Below are positions 7,491 to 15,423 of a stretch of 26,662 bases of DNA, piece after piece (within the stretch, counting starts at the first letter, position 1; each line of letters starts with the position of its first letter). The position numbers were made by a program, and so were the translations under genes. The notes under the pieces were generated by a model. It was not told the origin of the DNA, did no database searches, and saw only the letters and a list, made by a program, of their open reading frames with translations. The DNA lies in NCBI GenBank assembly GCA_964639895.1, contig CAZXEJ010000032.1, forward strand, positions 1 through 26,662. The letters run 5' to 3'. The stretch comes from CAZXEJ01 sp964639895 (GTDB lineage Bacteria > Desulfobacterota_D > UBA1144 > Nemesobacterales > JADFKM01).

Positions 7491-9326
7491 TTATTCGACG
7501 GTGACCACCTTGGCCAGATTCCTCGGCTGATCGATATCGGTACCCTTGTGGGCAGCTATATGATACGCGAGCAATTGCAACGGTACAACCGCAATGAAAG
7601 GACACGTCAGCGGGGACGACCGCGGCACTTCGATGACGTACTCCACCCGCTCCCTGGTCTCCGGCGGGACGTCATCGTCGGTGACGAGAATAACCCTGCC
7701 GCCCCGTGCTATAATCTCCTCGACGTTACCAAGCGTCTTTGCGTGGGTTATGTGATCGCCCGTGGACAGGACGACCACTGGAAGGTTTTCGTCCACCAGC
7801 GCTATGGGCCCGTGCTTCATCTCTCCAGCCGCATGGGCCTCGGCGTGTATGTAGGAGATCTCCTTTAACTTCAGGGCCCCCTCGAGGGCGATGGGGTAGT
7901 TTATTCCCCTGCCCAGGTAGAGAAAGCCGGAGCAGTGGTGGTAGCCCCTGGCCAGCTCTGCCACCCGGTCATCCATTTTGAGCGTGAGCTCCAACAACTT
8001 GGGCAGCCTCATCAGGTGGCCGACGAGCTCTGAGGCCTCGTTGACGCCGATGCGGCCCGTCTCAAGGCCCAGGTGTACGGCGAGCAGGTAGAAGACGGCG
8101 AGCTGCGAGGTGAAGGCCTTGGTGGAAGCCACCCCTATCTCCCTGCCCGCACGCGTGAGGATCGTCGCCTCGGCCGTCCGCGCAAGCTGGCTCTCGGCGA
8201 CGTTGGTAATCCCCAGAGTGGGGGCGCCATGGCGCCTGGCCTCGGCGATGGCCTCCAGCGTGTCGGCCGTCTCACCCGACTGGGAGACGGCTATAACAAG
8301 TGTATCGGGACCGAGTGCGGGATGGGAGTAGCGGAACTCCGATGCGAACTCCACGTGCAGCGGCAGGCCCGTGAGCCGCTCGATCATATACTTACCCACG
8401 AGGGAAGCGTGATACGACGTGCCGCAGGCGACCGCATGTAGAGTGTGCACGGAGCCAAAGTCAAGCTCTTCCAGCCCTTCTAGCACGACCGCGACCCTGT
8501 CGGGATCGAACCTTCCACGGATCGTATCCATCACGGCCTGGGGCTGCTGGTAAATCTCCTTGAGCATGAAATGCTTGAAACCGGCCTTTTCCGTCTGTAC
8601 GGGATCCCACGTGACGTGGACCGGCTCCTTGACGACGACCTTTCCCTCGAGATCGTAGAGCGTCACTCCCTCGGCGGTAACCACCGCCATCTCGCCGTCG
8701 TCGAGAAAGAGAAGGCTTCTCGAATAGGGCAGCAACGCGGCCGGATCCGAGGCAAGGTAGTACTCTCCATCCCCGACGGCTACGACCAACGGCGAGAACC
8801 TGCGAACGGCTACCAGTTTGCCCGGCTCGCGGGTGGTCGTAATGAGCAGTGCATAAGTGCCTTCCAGTCTTCCTACGGCTTCTAGAACGGCCTTCTCGAA
8901 GGCCAACCCATCCTCGAGGAAGCGCTCTACCAGATGGGCCACGACCTCGGTGTCGGTGTCGGAGACAAACTCGTACCCCTCGGCGGCGAGCTCACGCCTG
9001 AGAGCGAGGAAGTTTTCTATTATCCCGTTGTGCACGACACACGTCGAACCCGACTGCTGAGGGTGGGCGTTCTCCAGCGTCGAGGGCCCGTGCGTGGCCC
9101 AACGCGTGTGGCCCATCCCCAGCGGGCCCCGCACGCCGTCGTTTGTGGCGAGTGCGGCGGCGAGGTTGTCGATCTTGCCCACGCTCTTTACCACCTTGTG
9201 GCTCTGGCCGTTCTGGACGGCGACGCCGGACGAATCGTAGCCCCGGTATTCGAGCCTCCTCAGCCCTTCGATCAGTACTCCAAGCGTCTTTTCCGGGTAA
9301 CCCAAGTAGCCTATGATTCCACACAT
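7491..9326 (-). CDS. glmS: glutamine-fructose-6-phosphate aminotransferase (isomerizing)
   Basis: A 611-aa cytosolic enzyme converting fructose-6-phosphate and glutamine to glucosamine-6-phosphate, the committed step to UDP-GlcNAc. The N-terminus MCGIIGYLG supplies the Cys nucleophile after Met removal, which fixes the start at 9326. The class II glutaminase domain (about 1-220) shows RLEYRGYDSSG, GHTRWATHG and HNGIIEN. Two SIS domains follow, with ACGTSYHA and SQSGETADTLEA in the first and GRGINYPIALEGALKLKEISYIHAE in the second. The C-terminus DIDQPRNLAKVVTVE is the family end. A purine-rich GGGAGGG lies 10 nt upstream. The gap to glmU is only 57 nt, too short for a glmS ribozyme. Confidence 0.98.
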   Translation of the reverse strand: MCGIIGYLGYPEKTLGVLIEGLRRLEYRGYDSSGVAVQNGQSHKVVKSVGKIDNLAAALATNDGVRGPLGMGHTRWATHGPSTLENAHPQQSGSTCVVHNGIIENFLALRRELAAEGYEFVSDTDTEVVAHLVERFLEDGLAFEKAVLEAVGRLEGTYALLITTTREPGKLVAVRRFSPLVVAVGDGEYYLASDPAALLPYSRSLLFLDDGEMAVVTAEGVTLYDLEGKVVVKEPVHVTWDPVQTEKAGFKHFMLKEIYQQPQAVMDTIRGRFDPDRVAVVLEGLEELDFGSVHTLHAVACGTSYHASLVGKYMIERLTGLPLHVEFASEFRYSHPALGPDTLVIAVSQSGETADTLEAIAEARRHGAPTLGITNVAESQLARTAEATILTRAGREIGVASTKAFTSQLAVFYLLAVHLGLETGRIGVNEASELVGHLMRLPKLLELTLKMDDRVAELARGYHHCSGFLYLGRGINYPIALEGALKLKEISYIHAEAHAAGEMKHGPIALVDENLPVVVLSTGDHITHAKTLGNVEEIIARGGRVILVTDDDVPPETRERVEYVIEVPRSSPLTCPFIAVVPLQLLAYHIAAHKGTDIDQPRNLAKVVTVE

Positions 9327-9383
9327 CTCAGGTCGACCCTCCCACCGGCCGGCACCCACCACTTCTACAGATCATACAACCGG

Positions 9384-10793
9384 TCATTCCCCGCCAGTTT
9401 TCGATCCCTTGGGCCGCCTCTTCCAATTCTCCTTGACCACCTGCCTGGCTCTCCCCAAGGCGAGCGAGCCCGGCGGCACGTCCTCGGTGATGGTGGAGCC
9501 GGCCGCCGTCGTGGCGCCCTTGCCCACCCTCACCGGGGCCACGAGCATCGTGTCGCTTCCCAGGAACACGTCATCCTCGATTACGGTGCGGTGCTTGCTG
9601 AAGCCGTCGTAGTTGCACGTGACCGTGCCCGCCCCAACGTTTACGTTGTCTCCCACGGTGGCGTCCCCGACGTAGGAGAGGTGGGAGACCTTCGTGGATC
9701 GGCCGATGCGGGAGTTCTTTATCTCCACGAAGTTGCCCACCCGCGCGTGAGAACCCACACGTGTTCCGGGACGCAGCCTTGCAAACGGCCCCACAGCGGC
9801 GCCGTCCAAGATCTCCGCCCCTTCGACGTGGGTGCAGAACCCGATCACGACGTCATGGGCGATGACGGCGTCCTTGATCCACGCACTGGGTCCGAGCGAG
9901 CATCCCCAGCCGATGGAGGTACGGCCGTAGATGTGTGTACAGGGATGTACTACGGTGTCTATATCTATAGTGACGCGGGGCGAGATGTAGGTGGTCGCCG
10001 GATCCAAAATGGTCACGCCGTTGTCCATGTGTCGGCGGTTTACGCGATCGCACAACGCCCTCTGAGCCGCGGCAAGTTCGGCGCGCGTGTTCACGCCCAG
10101 GACCTCGGTGCTCTCAGGGACGGTGAACGTGTTAACCTCCAGCCCCTCGGCAAGTGCAATCCCGATCAGGTCGGGCAGGTAGTACTCGTGCTGGCGGTTG
10201 TTGGGATTGAGCAAGGCGAGCGCGTCCCAGAGGAACGAGGCCTCCACACAGTAGACCCCGGCGTTCACCTCGTCGATCCCCTTCTGCGGATCAGTAGCGT
10301 CGGCATCCTCGACGACGGCAGCTATCCCTCCGTCGGCATCCCTTACAATCCTGCCGTAACCCGCCGGCTCCGGCATGTGAGTGGTCATAAGGGTCATCAC
10401 GGAACGGCTTGCTCTGTGCGCCTCGACGAAGGCATCCAGCGTCTCGCGCCTCAGCAGAGGCAAGTCTCCGTTGAGGATGAGGACGCTTCCCTTGTGCGAG
10501 TGGAGCTGTGGTTTAGCACAAAGCACGGCATGGGCCGTCCCCAGCTGTTCCCTCTGGTAGGCGAACAGCTCCACGCGGTCGGCCAGAAACTCCTTGACCC
10601 TCTCGGCCTTATAGCCCGTAACGACGACCTTCCTGCGCCGGGGCACGAAATCGACCAGATCAACCACATAGGAGATCATCGGCTCGCCAAGTATGGGATG
10701 CAGCACCTTAGGCTCGTAGGAGTTCATACGCTTCCCCTTACCCGCGGCCAGTATCACAACGGCAAGACCGGATCCATGATCGAACTCGCTCAT
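9384..10793 (-). CDS. glmU: bifunctional UDP-GlcNAc pyrophosphorylase / glucosamine-1-phosphate N-acetyltransferase
   Basis: A 469-aa two-domain enzyme making UDP-GlcNAc from glucosamine-1-phosphate, acetyl-CoA and UTP. The uridyltransferase domain (about 10-240) has LAAGKGKRMNSYEPKVLH, REQLGTAHAV, NGDLPLL and DEVNAGVY. The left-handed beta-helix acetyltransferase domain (about 260-460) has hexapeptide repeats, the RPGTRVG block, KVSHLSYVGD with the catalytic His, GAGTVTCNYDG and a Lys/Arg-rich tail. Start ATG 10793 follows GAGGAAG at good spacing; the upstream extension of the frame is low-complexity and rejected. It heads the glmU-glmS-purD group. Confidence 0.98.
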   Translation of the reverse strand: MSEFDHGSGLAVVILAAGKGKRMNSYEPKVLHPILGEPMISYVVDLVDFVPRRRKVVVTGYKAERVKEFLADRVELFAYQREQLGTAHAVLCAKPQLHSHKGSVLILNGDLPLLRRETLDAFVEAHRASRSVMTLMTTHMPEPAGYGRIVRDADGGIAAVVEDADATDPQKGIDEVNAGVYCVEASFLWDALALLNPNNRQHEYYLPDLIGIALAEGLEVNTFTVPESTEVLGVNTRAELAAAQRALCDRVNRRHMDNGVTILDPATTYISPRVTIDIDTVVHPCTHIYGRTSIGWGCSLGPSAWIKDAVIAHDVVIGFCTHVEGAEILDGAAVGPFARLRPGTRVGSHARVGNFVEIKNSRIGRSTKVSHLSYVGDATVGDNVNVGAGTVTCNYDGFSKHRTVIEDDVFLGSDTMLVAPVRVGKGATTAAGSTITEDVPPGSLALGRARQVVKENWKRRPKGSKTGGE

Positions 10794-11186
10794 AGCGGCT
10801 TCCTCACCCAGTAAACTCTCCCCCACCGACGGAAGGACAAGACGGCCGCCCATCACCGAGCCGTCTGAATCAGAGAAAGCGGTACCCTCTTCACCACGCC
10901 CCGGGGACGGATGCCGCGGATGGAGGAGCGGGCCGAGAGCCCACGGCCCCCGTGAGCTCCCGAGCCGGCGGGTCTGCAGTCGGGCCTTTTGACCCTTGGG
11001 GCGATGACGCGGCCTCCCGACACCGGCGAGGGCGCCCCGGTCGTTTACAGCGATCCCCAACCACGGTCCCCTTACACCCTTCCGCGCCGGGCACACCAGA
11101 AGACTTCACGGTCCCCTCTACGCGGCACCTGGACCATCTACGACGCTATGGCGGTGAACTCCAGACCAGCAACACACGACCCCGCT
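10794..11186. other. gene-free stretch between ssb and glmU
   Basis: A 393-nt gap between two minus-strand genes. Frames crossing it are Pro/Arg-rich extensions without family resemblance. It probably contains the glmU promoter, but I found no clear -35/-10 pair and no terminator hairpin with a T-tract after ssb. Confidence 0.45.
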
Positions 11187-11609
11187 TCAGAACGGGACAT
11201 CATCGCTTCCGAACGAGTCGTCCCCGGCGGTGAAGCCCTCGTCCACAACTCCTTCACCCGTCGCCTTCGATCTGTCGCCCGGGGGAGCACCGAGCATCTG
11301 CATGACCTGAGCCACTATTTCCGTGGTCCACCTCTTGTTCCCGTCCTTGTCTTCCCATTCACGGGTCCTCAAGCGGCCCTCGATATAGACGCTCCTTCCC
11401 TTCGACAGATACTCGCCGCATATCTCGGCCAGCCTGCCCCAAGCGACGATCCTGTGCCACTCGGTGAACTCACGCTTCTCGCCGTCTCGCGTCGTGACCT
11501 CGGTCGTAGCGAGCGTGAAGGTGGCCACCGGCTGTCCACTCGCCGTGTAACGAAGCTCGGGATCTCTGCCGAGATTGCCTATCAGGATAACTTTGTTTAC
11601 GGATGCCAT
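11187..11609 (-). CDS. ssb: single-stranded DNA-binding protein
   Basis: A 140-aa protein that coats single-stranded DNA in replication, repair and recombination. The OB-fold (about 1-105) shows NKVILIGNLGRDPELRYT, the W-containing FTEWHRIVAWGRLAEICGEYL, KGRSVYIEGRLRTREWEDKDG and RWTTEIVA. A short acidic/Gly linker leads to the C-terminal DDVPF tail (136-140), the site that binds partner proteins. Start ATG 11609 gives the typical MASVNKVILIGNLG; GGGAG lies about 12 nt upstream. It sits 69 nt downstream of the Nudix gene in the same direction and is not next to rpsF/rpsR as in many bacteria. Confidence 0.97.
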   Translation of the reverse strand: MASVNKVILIGNLGRDPELRYTASGQPVATFTLATTEVTTRDGEKREFTEWHRIVAWGRLAEICGEYLSKGRSVYIEGRLRTREWEDKDGNKRWTTEIVAQVMQMLGAPPGDRSKATGEGVVDEGFTAGDDSFGSDDVPF

Positions 11610-11678
11610 GAAACGGTTGTTCTCCCGGCGCTGTTCTTGAGAGAAGTCTAGCATTTGGGAGGGTTAAAATCCAGCACC

Positions 11679-12293
11679 TCAGAACAAATGGCCGGCCAAG
11701 TCGAGGAAATCGTGCACAATGCGACCCGTCATTCCCCAAATGATCTCCCCTTGGTACTCGTAGACGTGGTCGACCACCGGGACGCCCAGCCTGACCACGG
11801 CCCGAGCCTTGTGGGTGGAGGCCAGTTTCAGATGCGAGAGGGGTATCCAGTAGAACCTCTCGACCTCGTAATTGGTCCTCACCACCACAGGTGCCAGAAG
11901 CAGGGCGACGTAAGGGGTGACAACGTAGTGACGCACCTCGGGCGTGATGGGCTGGATGTCACTTAGCGATCCCACCACGACGCCTGAGCGGGCAAGGTCG
12001 ATCCCCGTCTCTTCGAGCGTCTCTCGAAGGGCCGTACCCAGCTTGTCCGGATCCGTGGGAGCGCACTTCCCACCGGGGAAGGCCATGTGGCCCGAGAAGG
12101 CGTCGCTCTTCCAGGCCGTCCTCTTTATGAACAACATCTCGAACCTTCCCTCGTGCAGGCGCAACACCACCATGACGGCCGCCTCCCTGTCGCCCGGGGC
12201 GGGCCGTATACGCTTGGGCGTCCTCGCCGAGAGAAGGCGTCTCAGCCTTGCTGCCACCTCCTCTATGGCTCCTTCTTCAACAATCCCCGCCAT
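11679..12293 (-). CDS. Nudix hydrolase, CoA-pyrophosphatase (NudL) type
   Basis: A 204-aa protein. Before the Nudix box it has the segment LFIKRTAWKSDAFSGHMAFPGGK, the extended signature of coenzyme A pyrophosphatases. The Nudix box follows (about 74-98), ending in ALRETLEETGI with its metal-binding glutamates. Family members hydrolyse CoA and derivatives or other nucleoside diphosphate compounds, including ADP-ribose in some cases. Start ATG 12293 follows GAGGA at about 8 nt and overlaps the end of the macrodomain gene by 17 bp, indicating translational coupling. Substrate identity cannot be read from the sequence; the partner gene makes an ADP-ribose-related substrate worth testing. Confidence 0.9.
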   Translation of the reverse strand: MAGIVEEGAIEEVAARLRRLLSARTPKRIRPAPGDREAAVMVVLRLHEGRFEMLFIKRTAWKSDAFSGHMAFPGGKCAPTDPDKLGTALRETLEETGIDLARSGVVVGSLSDIQPITPEVRHYVVTPYVALLLAPVVVRTNYEVERFYWIPLSHLKLASTHKARAVVRLGVPVVDHVYEYQGEIIWGMTGRIVHDFLDLAGHLF

Positions 12294-12837
12294 GTGTTTC
12301 GTCCTCTCGGGCGGCCGACGAGACGGCCTTCTCCCAATGGATTCGGAACTGATCGTATGTTCTGCGGTCAAACAGAACGAAGTAGATACGCTCGATGGGA
12401 CAGTCGTGTGCGGCAAGGTGAGAGGCCACGACGCGACACATTGTCTCGGCACAGCGCGCCGTCTCGAGGCCCCCGACGCCCGTCCCTATAGCAGGCAACG
12501 CGATCGTCTTAATCCCCAACCGATGGGCCTCGTCAAGGACGTTCTCGACACACCGCTCGAGAACCTCCGCCGTAACGCGGCCGCCCAATTCCATACCGGC
12601 AGCGTGTATCACGTAGCGCGCCTTCATTTCTCCCGCCGTCGTGGTGGCGACCTCACCGAGACCTATTGGGCCGTGCTCGCGGCACTCCTGCTCCACGGCC
12701 GCCCCACCCTTGCGGCGAATAGCTCCGGCTACGCCGGCCCCCAGTACGAGCTGCGTGTTGGCGGCGTTGACGATGGCATCGACCTCCATATCGGTGATGT
12801 CACCCACGAGAAGGGTTACCGATTCTTCGAGTCCCAT
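12277..12837 (-). CDS. macrodomain protein (ADP-ribose binding/hydrolysing)
   Basis: A 186-aa single macrodomain. The first ADP-ribose-binding loop is GDITDMEVDAIVNAAN (12-27), followed by the GAGVAGAIRRKGG segment (33-45) and the diphosphate-binding loop PAIGTGVGG (115-123). It most resembles the archaeal AF1521-like and thermophile stand-alone macrodomains. Known activities of the fold are binding ADP-ribose, deacetylating O-acetyl-ADP-ribose and removing ADP-ribose from acidic residues or DNA. The start is set at ATG 12837 because the frame upstream crosses the predicted promoter; the Shine-Dalgarno site is poor. It is the first gene of the macrodomain-Nudix-ssb series. Confidence 0.92.
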   Translation of the reverse strand: MGLEESVTLLVGDITDMEVDAIVNAANTQLVLGAGVAGAIRRKGGAAVEQECREHGPIGLGEVATTTAGEMKARYVIHAAGMELGGRVTAEVLERCVENVLDEAHRLGIKTIALPAIGTGVGGLETARCAETMCRVVASHLAAHDCPIERIYFVLFDRRTYDQFRIHWEKAVSSAAREDETHGGDC

Positions 12838-12880
12838 GGCGAGTCGCAAAGGGGATGGCTTCGATTGTTCGACGATATGT

Positions 12881-12886
12881 ATTATA
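12881..12886 (-). promoter_or_regulatory. -10 element upstream of the macrodomain gene
   Basis: A perfect minus-strand TATAAT in a short AT-rich island, with TAAACT as a weak -35 (3 of 6) at 17-nt spacing (plus 12904-12909). It gives a leader of about 38 nt. The same island carries an overlapping plus-strand TATATT (12883-12888), 11 nt before the GT2 start, so the two divergent genes may share a bidirectional promoter. Confidence 0.5.
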
Positions 12887-12888
12887 TT
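12883..12888 (+). promoter_or_regulatory. -10-like element before the first glycosyltransferase gene
   Basis: TATATT 11 nt before the GT2 ATG at 12900, with no Shine-Dalgarno between them. If used, the transcript would be almost leaderless. The -35 region (TTCGAT at 17-nt spacing) is weak. It overlaps the divergent macrodomain -10. Confidence 0.35.
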
Positions 12889-12899
12889 ACAAATCGACA

Positions 12900-13805
12900 A
12901 TGGAGTTTAGAGCCGCCGTATTGAGAATACTCCACCGCATCTTTCCCTTCCCACTCCGCGGCGACGCCCGCCTGGCCGACTCCCCTCCGGAAAGGACGGT
13001 CTCCTGCATCATAAACTTCTACGACAGGACCCACCTGCTCGGCAGGGTCCTTTCCTCGCTTGCCGAGCAAACCGTAGAACCACATACGATGGAGGTCATA
13101 CTGGTCGAGGACAGAATGGGTACGGAGGAGGGCAAAGCCATGGCGAGGCGTTTCGGAGAGGTTCTCGAACTGAGGTACCATCGGCTCGAGGACAACTTCG
13201 GCATACTGGGCTACGCAAGGAACTACGCACTATCCCTGGCGCGGGGCCGGTACGTGCTCCTCCTGGATGACGATACCGTAATACTGCAGCGCGACTTCGT
13301 CCGCAGACTGGTCGCCGAGTTCGAGTCAACGGGCGCAGACGCCGTAATACCGCACGGCACGGCCTCGTTCTGCGTGCTCCGGGACCGCTACCAGTACCAC
13401 GACCCCTTCTATCCGACCAGCCGCTGCATGGCCTACAGGCGCGAAGTACTGGCCGAGCTCGGAGGATTCGTCTCCTCGATGACCGGACAGGAGGACGTGG
13501 AGTTCACGGTGAGGTTCATAGCATCGGGCAGGCGTGCCGTACGCTGCCGTGCCCTCGAATATCTCCACCCGCCGTTTGTGGTGGACAACCTGCGCAAACC
13601 TCGCGCCGTTGGAAGCTCGTTCGCGTCGCTGCGGGGGCGTTACCCGCTGCCCGTGTGGCTGATGCTGCTTCTGAACGGCATGAGGCACCTTCCTCTCGCA
13701 GCCCTATGGTTCAACACGAGATGCCGCATGCTGGGGAGGTACAGCCTGGGGTTCGCGCTGGGTATCCTGGATTACGCCATGGGAGCCGAGAGCAACTACG
13801 GGTGA
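12900..13805 (+). CDS. family 2 glycosyltransferase (GT-A fold)
   Basis: A 301-aa glycosyltransferase expected to add a sugar to a lipid-linked surface glycan at the cytoplasmic face of the membrane. The GT-A core is visible: VSCIINFYDRTHLLGRVLSSLAEQ near the start, EVILVEDR, NFGILGYARNYALSLARG, and the metal-binding LLLDDDT (about residues 122-128). GQEDVEF is the ED-type acceptor/catalytic region. The C-terminus is hydrophobic and may touch the membrane. Start ATG 12900 lacks a ribosome site; an in-frame alternative 15 codons upstream would overlap the promoter island. It opens a four-gene plus-strand glycan cluster. The sugar and linkage are unknown. Confidence 0.9.
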   Translation: MEFRAAVLRILHRIFPFPLRGDARLADSPPERTVSCIINFYDRTHLLGRVLSSLAEQTVEPHTMEVILVEDRMGTEEGKAMARRFGEVLELRYHRLEDNFGILGYARNYALSLARGRYVLLLDDDTVILQRDFVRRLVAEFESTGADAVIPHGTASFCVLRDRYQYHDPFYPTSRCMAYRREVLAELGGFVSSMTGQEDVEFTVRFIASGRRAVRCRALEYLHPPFVVDNLRKPRAVGSSFASLRGRYPLPVWLMLLLNGMRHLPLAALWFNTRCRMLGRYSLGFALGILDYAMGAESNYG

Positions 13806-13872
13806 GGCGGGACAACTTCTCCCTTTGCGCCGTCCTTGGCGGCGCCGGGACGACCGAACTACTGGATTACGT

Positions 13873-14655
13873 ATGGAACTATTGCAACGGTTGCTCAGAT
13901 ACAGAGACTTATTCCTGGTGTTCGTGCTCAGGGAGTTTACGCTCCGCTACCGCTATTCGGTCGTGGGAGTGGCGTGGGCGCTTTTGCAACCGCTCAGCAT
14001 GATGGTGCTCTTCACCTTCATCTTCACCTACATAGTCCACTACGATATCGCCCGCGGCTACCCCAAGGTGTTGTTCTTCTACTCGGCCCTGCTGCCGTGG
14101 ACATTCTTCGCTTCAAGTCTGAACTACGCCGTACCCAGCCTGCGCAACCACTACGAACTTATAACCAAGATCTACTTCCCGCGCGAGATCATCCCTCTTT
14201 CCGGCATCACGACGGCTTTCATCGACCTGCTCATAGCCGGGGCCGCATTCGTGGTCATGATGTTGCTGTACGGTGTGGAGTTCACCGCCCAGATGGCCTG
14301 GCTCCCGCCGTTGCTGGTACTGCTGGTGGTGTTCACCGTGGCCGTCGCCCTACTGCTTGCCAGCCTCAACGTCTACTACACCGACGTCCAACTCGCTATA
14401 CGGTTTGTCGTACAGCTCTGGTTCTTCGCCTCACCCGTGCTCTATTCGATCGACAACGTACCGCTCAAGCTCAAGCTGCTGCTCTTCCTCAATCCCCTCA
14501 CCTTCATAATAGAGAACATCCGCCGCTGCACGATCGAGGGTCGCGGCGTTGTCCTTTGGCAGTTCGTGGTCGTAGCGGCTCTCATCGCCGCCTTCTACGT
14601 CGTATCCTACAGGTTCTTCATCAAGACCGAGAGGGCGTTTGCAGATGTCATCTGA
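13873..14655 (+). CDS. ABC-2 type polysaccharide export permease (Wzm-like)
   Basis: A 260-aa integral membrane protein with about six hydrophobic segments. It is the permease half of an ABC exporter that moves lipid-linked O-antigen, capsule or teichoic-type glycan across the inner membrane. The N-terminal interface REFTLRYRYSVVGVAWALLQPL is the classic Wzm/TagG motif, and SPVLYSIDNVP and LNPLTFIIENIRR near the C-terminus are also typical. Start ATG 13873 is chosen to begin just before the amphipathic interface helix; a TTG at 13825 is possible, and neither has a strong ribosome site. It overlaps the ATPase gene by 11 nt, so the two are translationally coupled. Confidence 0.93.
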   Translation: MELLQRLLRYRDLFLVFVLREFTLRYRYSVVGVAWALLQPLSMMVLFTFIFTYIVHYDIARGYPKVLFFYSALLPWTFFASSLNYAVPSLRNHYELITKIYFPREIIPLSGITTAFIDLLIAGAAFVVMMLLYGVEFTAQMAWLPPLLVLLVVFTVAVALLLASLNVYYTDVQLAIRFVVQLWFFASPVLYSIDNVPLKLKLLLFLNPLTFIIENIRRCTIEGRGVVLWQFVVVAALIAAFYVVSYRFFIKTERAFADVI

Positions 14656-15355
14656 ACCGCTCATAGAGCTGTCCGACGTATGGAAGAGGTATTCCACCCG
14701 CGCCCTCTTCCATGCTTCGCTGAGAGAAGACCTGATGGGCCTCTTCACACGCCGCCGGACGAGGCCGGAACTGAGAGAGGGCGAGTTCTGGGCACTCAAG
14801 GGGATCAACATCTCGATCCACGACGGCGAGTGTGTGGGACTCTACGGACCCAACGGCTCGGGCAAGACGACGGTCCTCAAGCTCATCGCGTCGGTGACCT
14901 ATCCGAACAAGGGCAGAGTCACGGTGAGGGCCGACGTGGCCCCGCTCATATCGATCGGGGCCGGTTTCCATCCCGATCTTACGGGGAGGGAAAACATCTA
15001 TATGAACGGAACGATCATCGGAATGAACATATCGGAGATAAGAAGGGTGATGGACGACATAATCGCATTCTCCGAGATCGAGGACCGATTCATAGACATG
15101 CCCGTGAAGAGATACTCGGCAGGGATGCACTTGAGGCTGGGCTTCTCCATAGCCGTCCACAGCGGCGCACGCATCCTGCTCATCGACGAGCTTCTCGCCG
15201 TTGGAGACGAGCACTACCGGGCCAAGTGCCTTGAGAAGATCGAGGAGCTCAAAAGCAAGCGTACCATCGTCATAGTGCTTCACGACCGGCCTCTTTTGGA
15301 ACGTATAACCGACAGGATTATATTTTTAGAACGCGGCCGTATCGTGGACGGCTAG
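14645..15355 (+). CDS. ABC transporter ATPase for polysaccharide export (Wzt-like, ATPase domain only)
   Basis: A 236-aa cytosolic ATPase that pairs with the upstream permease. Walker A is GPNGSGKTT (68-76), the signature is YSAGMHLRLGFS (157-168), Walker B is ILLIDELLAVGD (177-188), and the switch His is 213 in VLHDRP. The segment FWALKGINISIHDGECVGLYGPNGSGKTT and the AVGDEHYRAKC motif are marks of the Wzt/RfbB/TagH group. The carbohydrate-binding C-terminal domain of O9a-type Wzt proteins is absent. The usual VSHD around the switch His is VLHD here. ATG 14645 is chosen over TTG 14639; GAGAGGG lies upstream. Confidence 0.93.
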   Translation: MSSEPLIELSDVWKRYSTRALFHASLREDLMGLFTRRRTRPELREGEFWALKGINISIHDGECVGLYGPNGSGKTTVLKLIASVTYPNKGRVTVRADVAPLISIGAGFHPDLTGRENIYMNGTIIGMNISEIRRVMDDIIAFSEIEDRFIDMPVKRYSAGMHLRLGFSIAVHSGARILLIDELLAVGDEHYRAKCLEKIEELKSKRTIVIVLHDRPLLERITDRIIFLERGRIVDG

Positions 15356-15423
15356 CTCACCACCGGCCAACAGAGGCCCGATCCCGCTATTGGCCCCGGC
15401 GCAACCGGAGGCGCACGATACCG

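Noticed and set aside
9327..9383. Possible glmS ribozyme upstream of glmS
   Set aside because: Only 57 nt separate glmU and glmS, too short for the ribozyme, and no matching core is visible.
8934..10814. Plus-strand frame of 626 codons across glmS and glmU
   Set aside because: It is the antisense shadow of two unmistakable housekeeping genes; GC-rich coding often leaves the antisense frame open.
13836..14666. Second plus-strand frame of 276 codons overlapping the permease gene
   Set aside because: Its translation is His/Arg-rich and non-membrane; the other frame gives a textbook Wzm-type permease.
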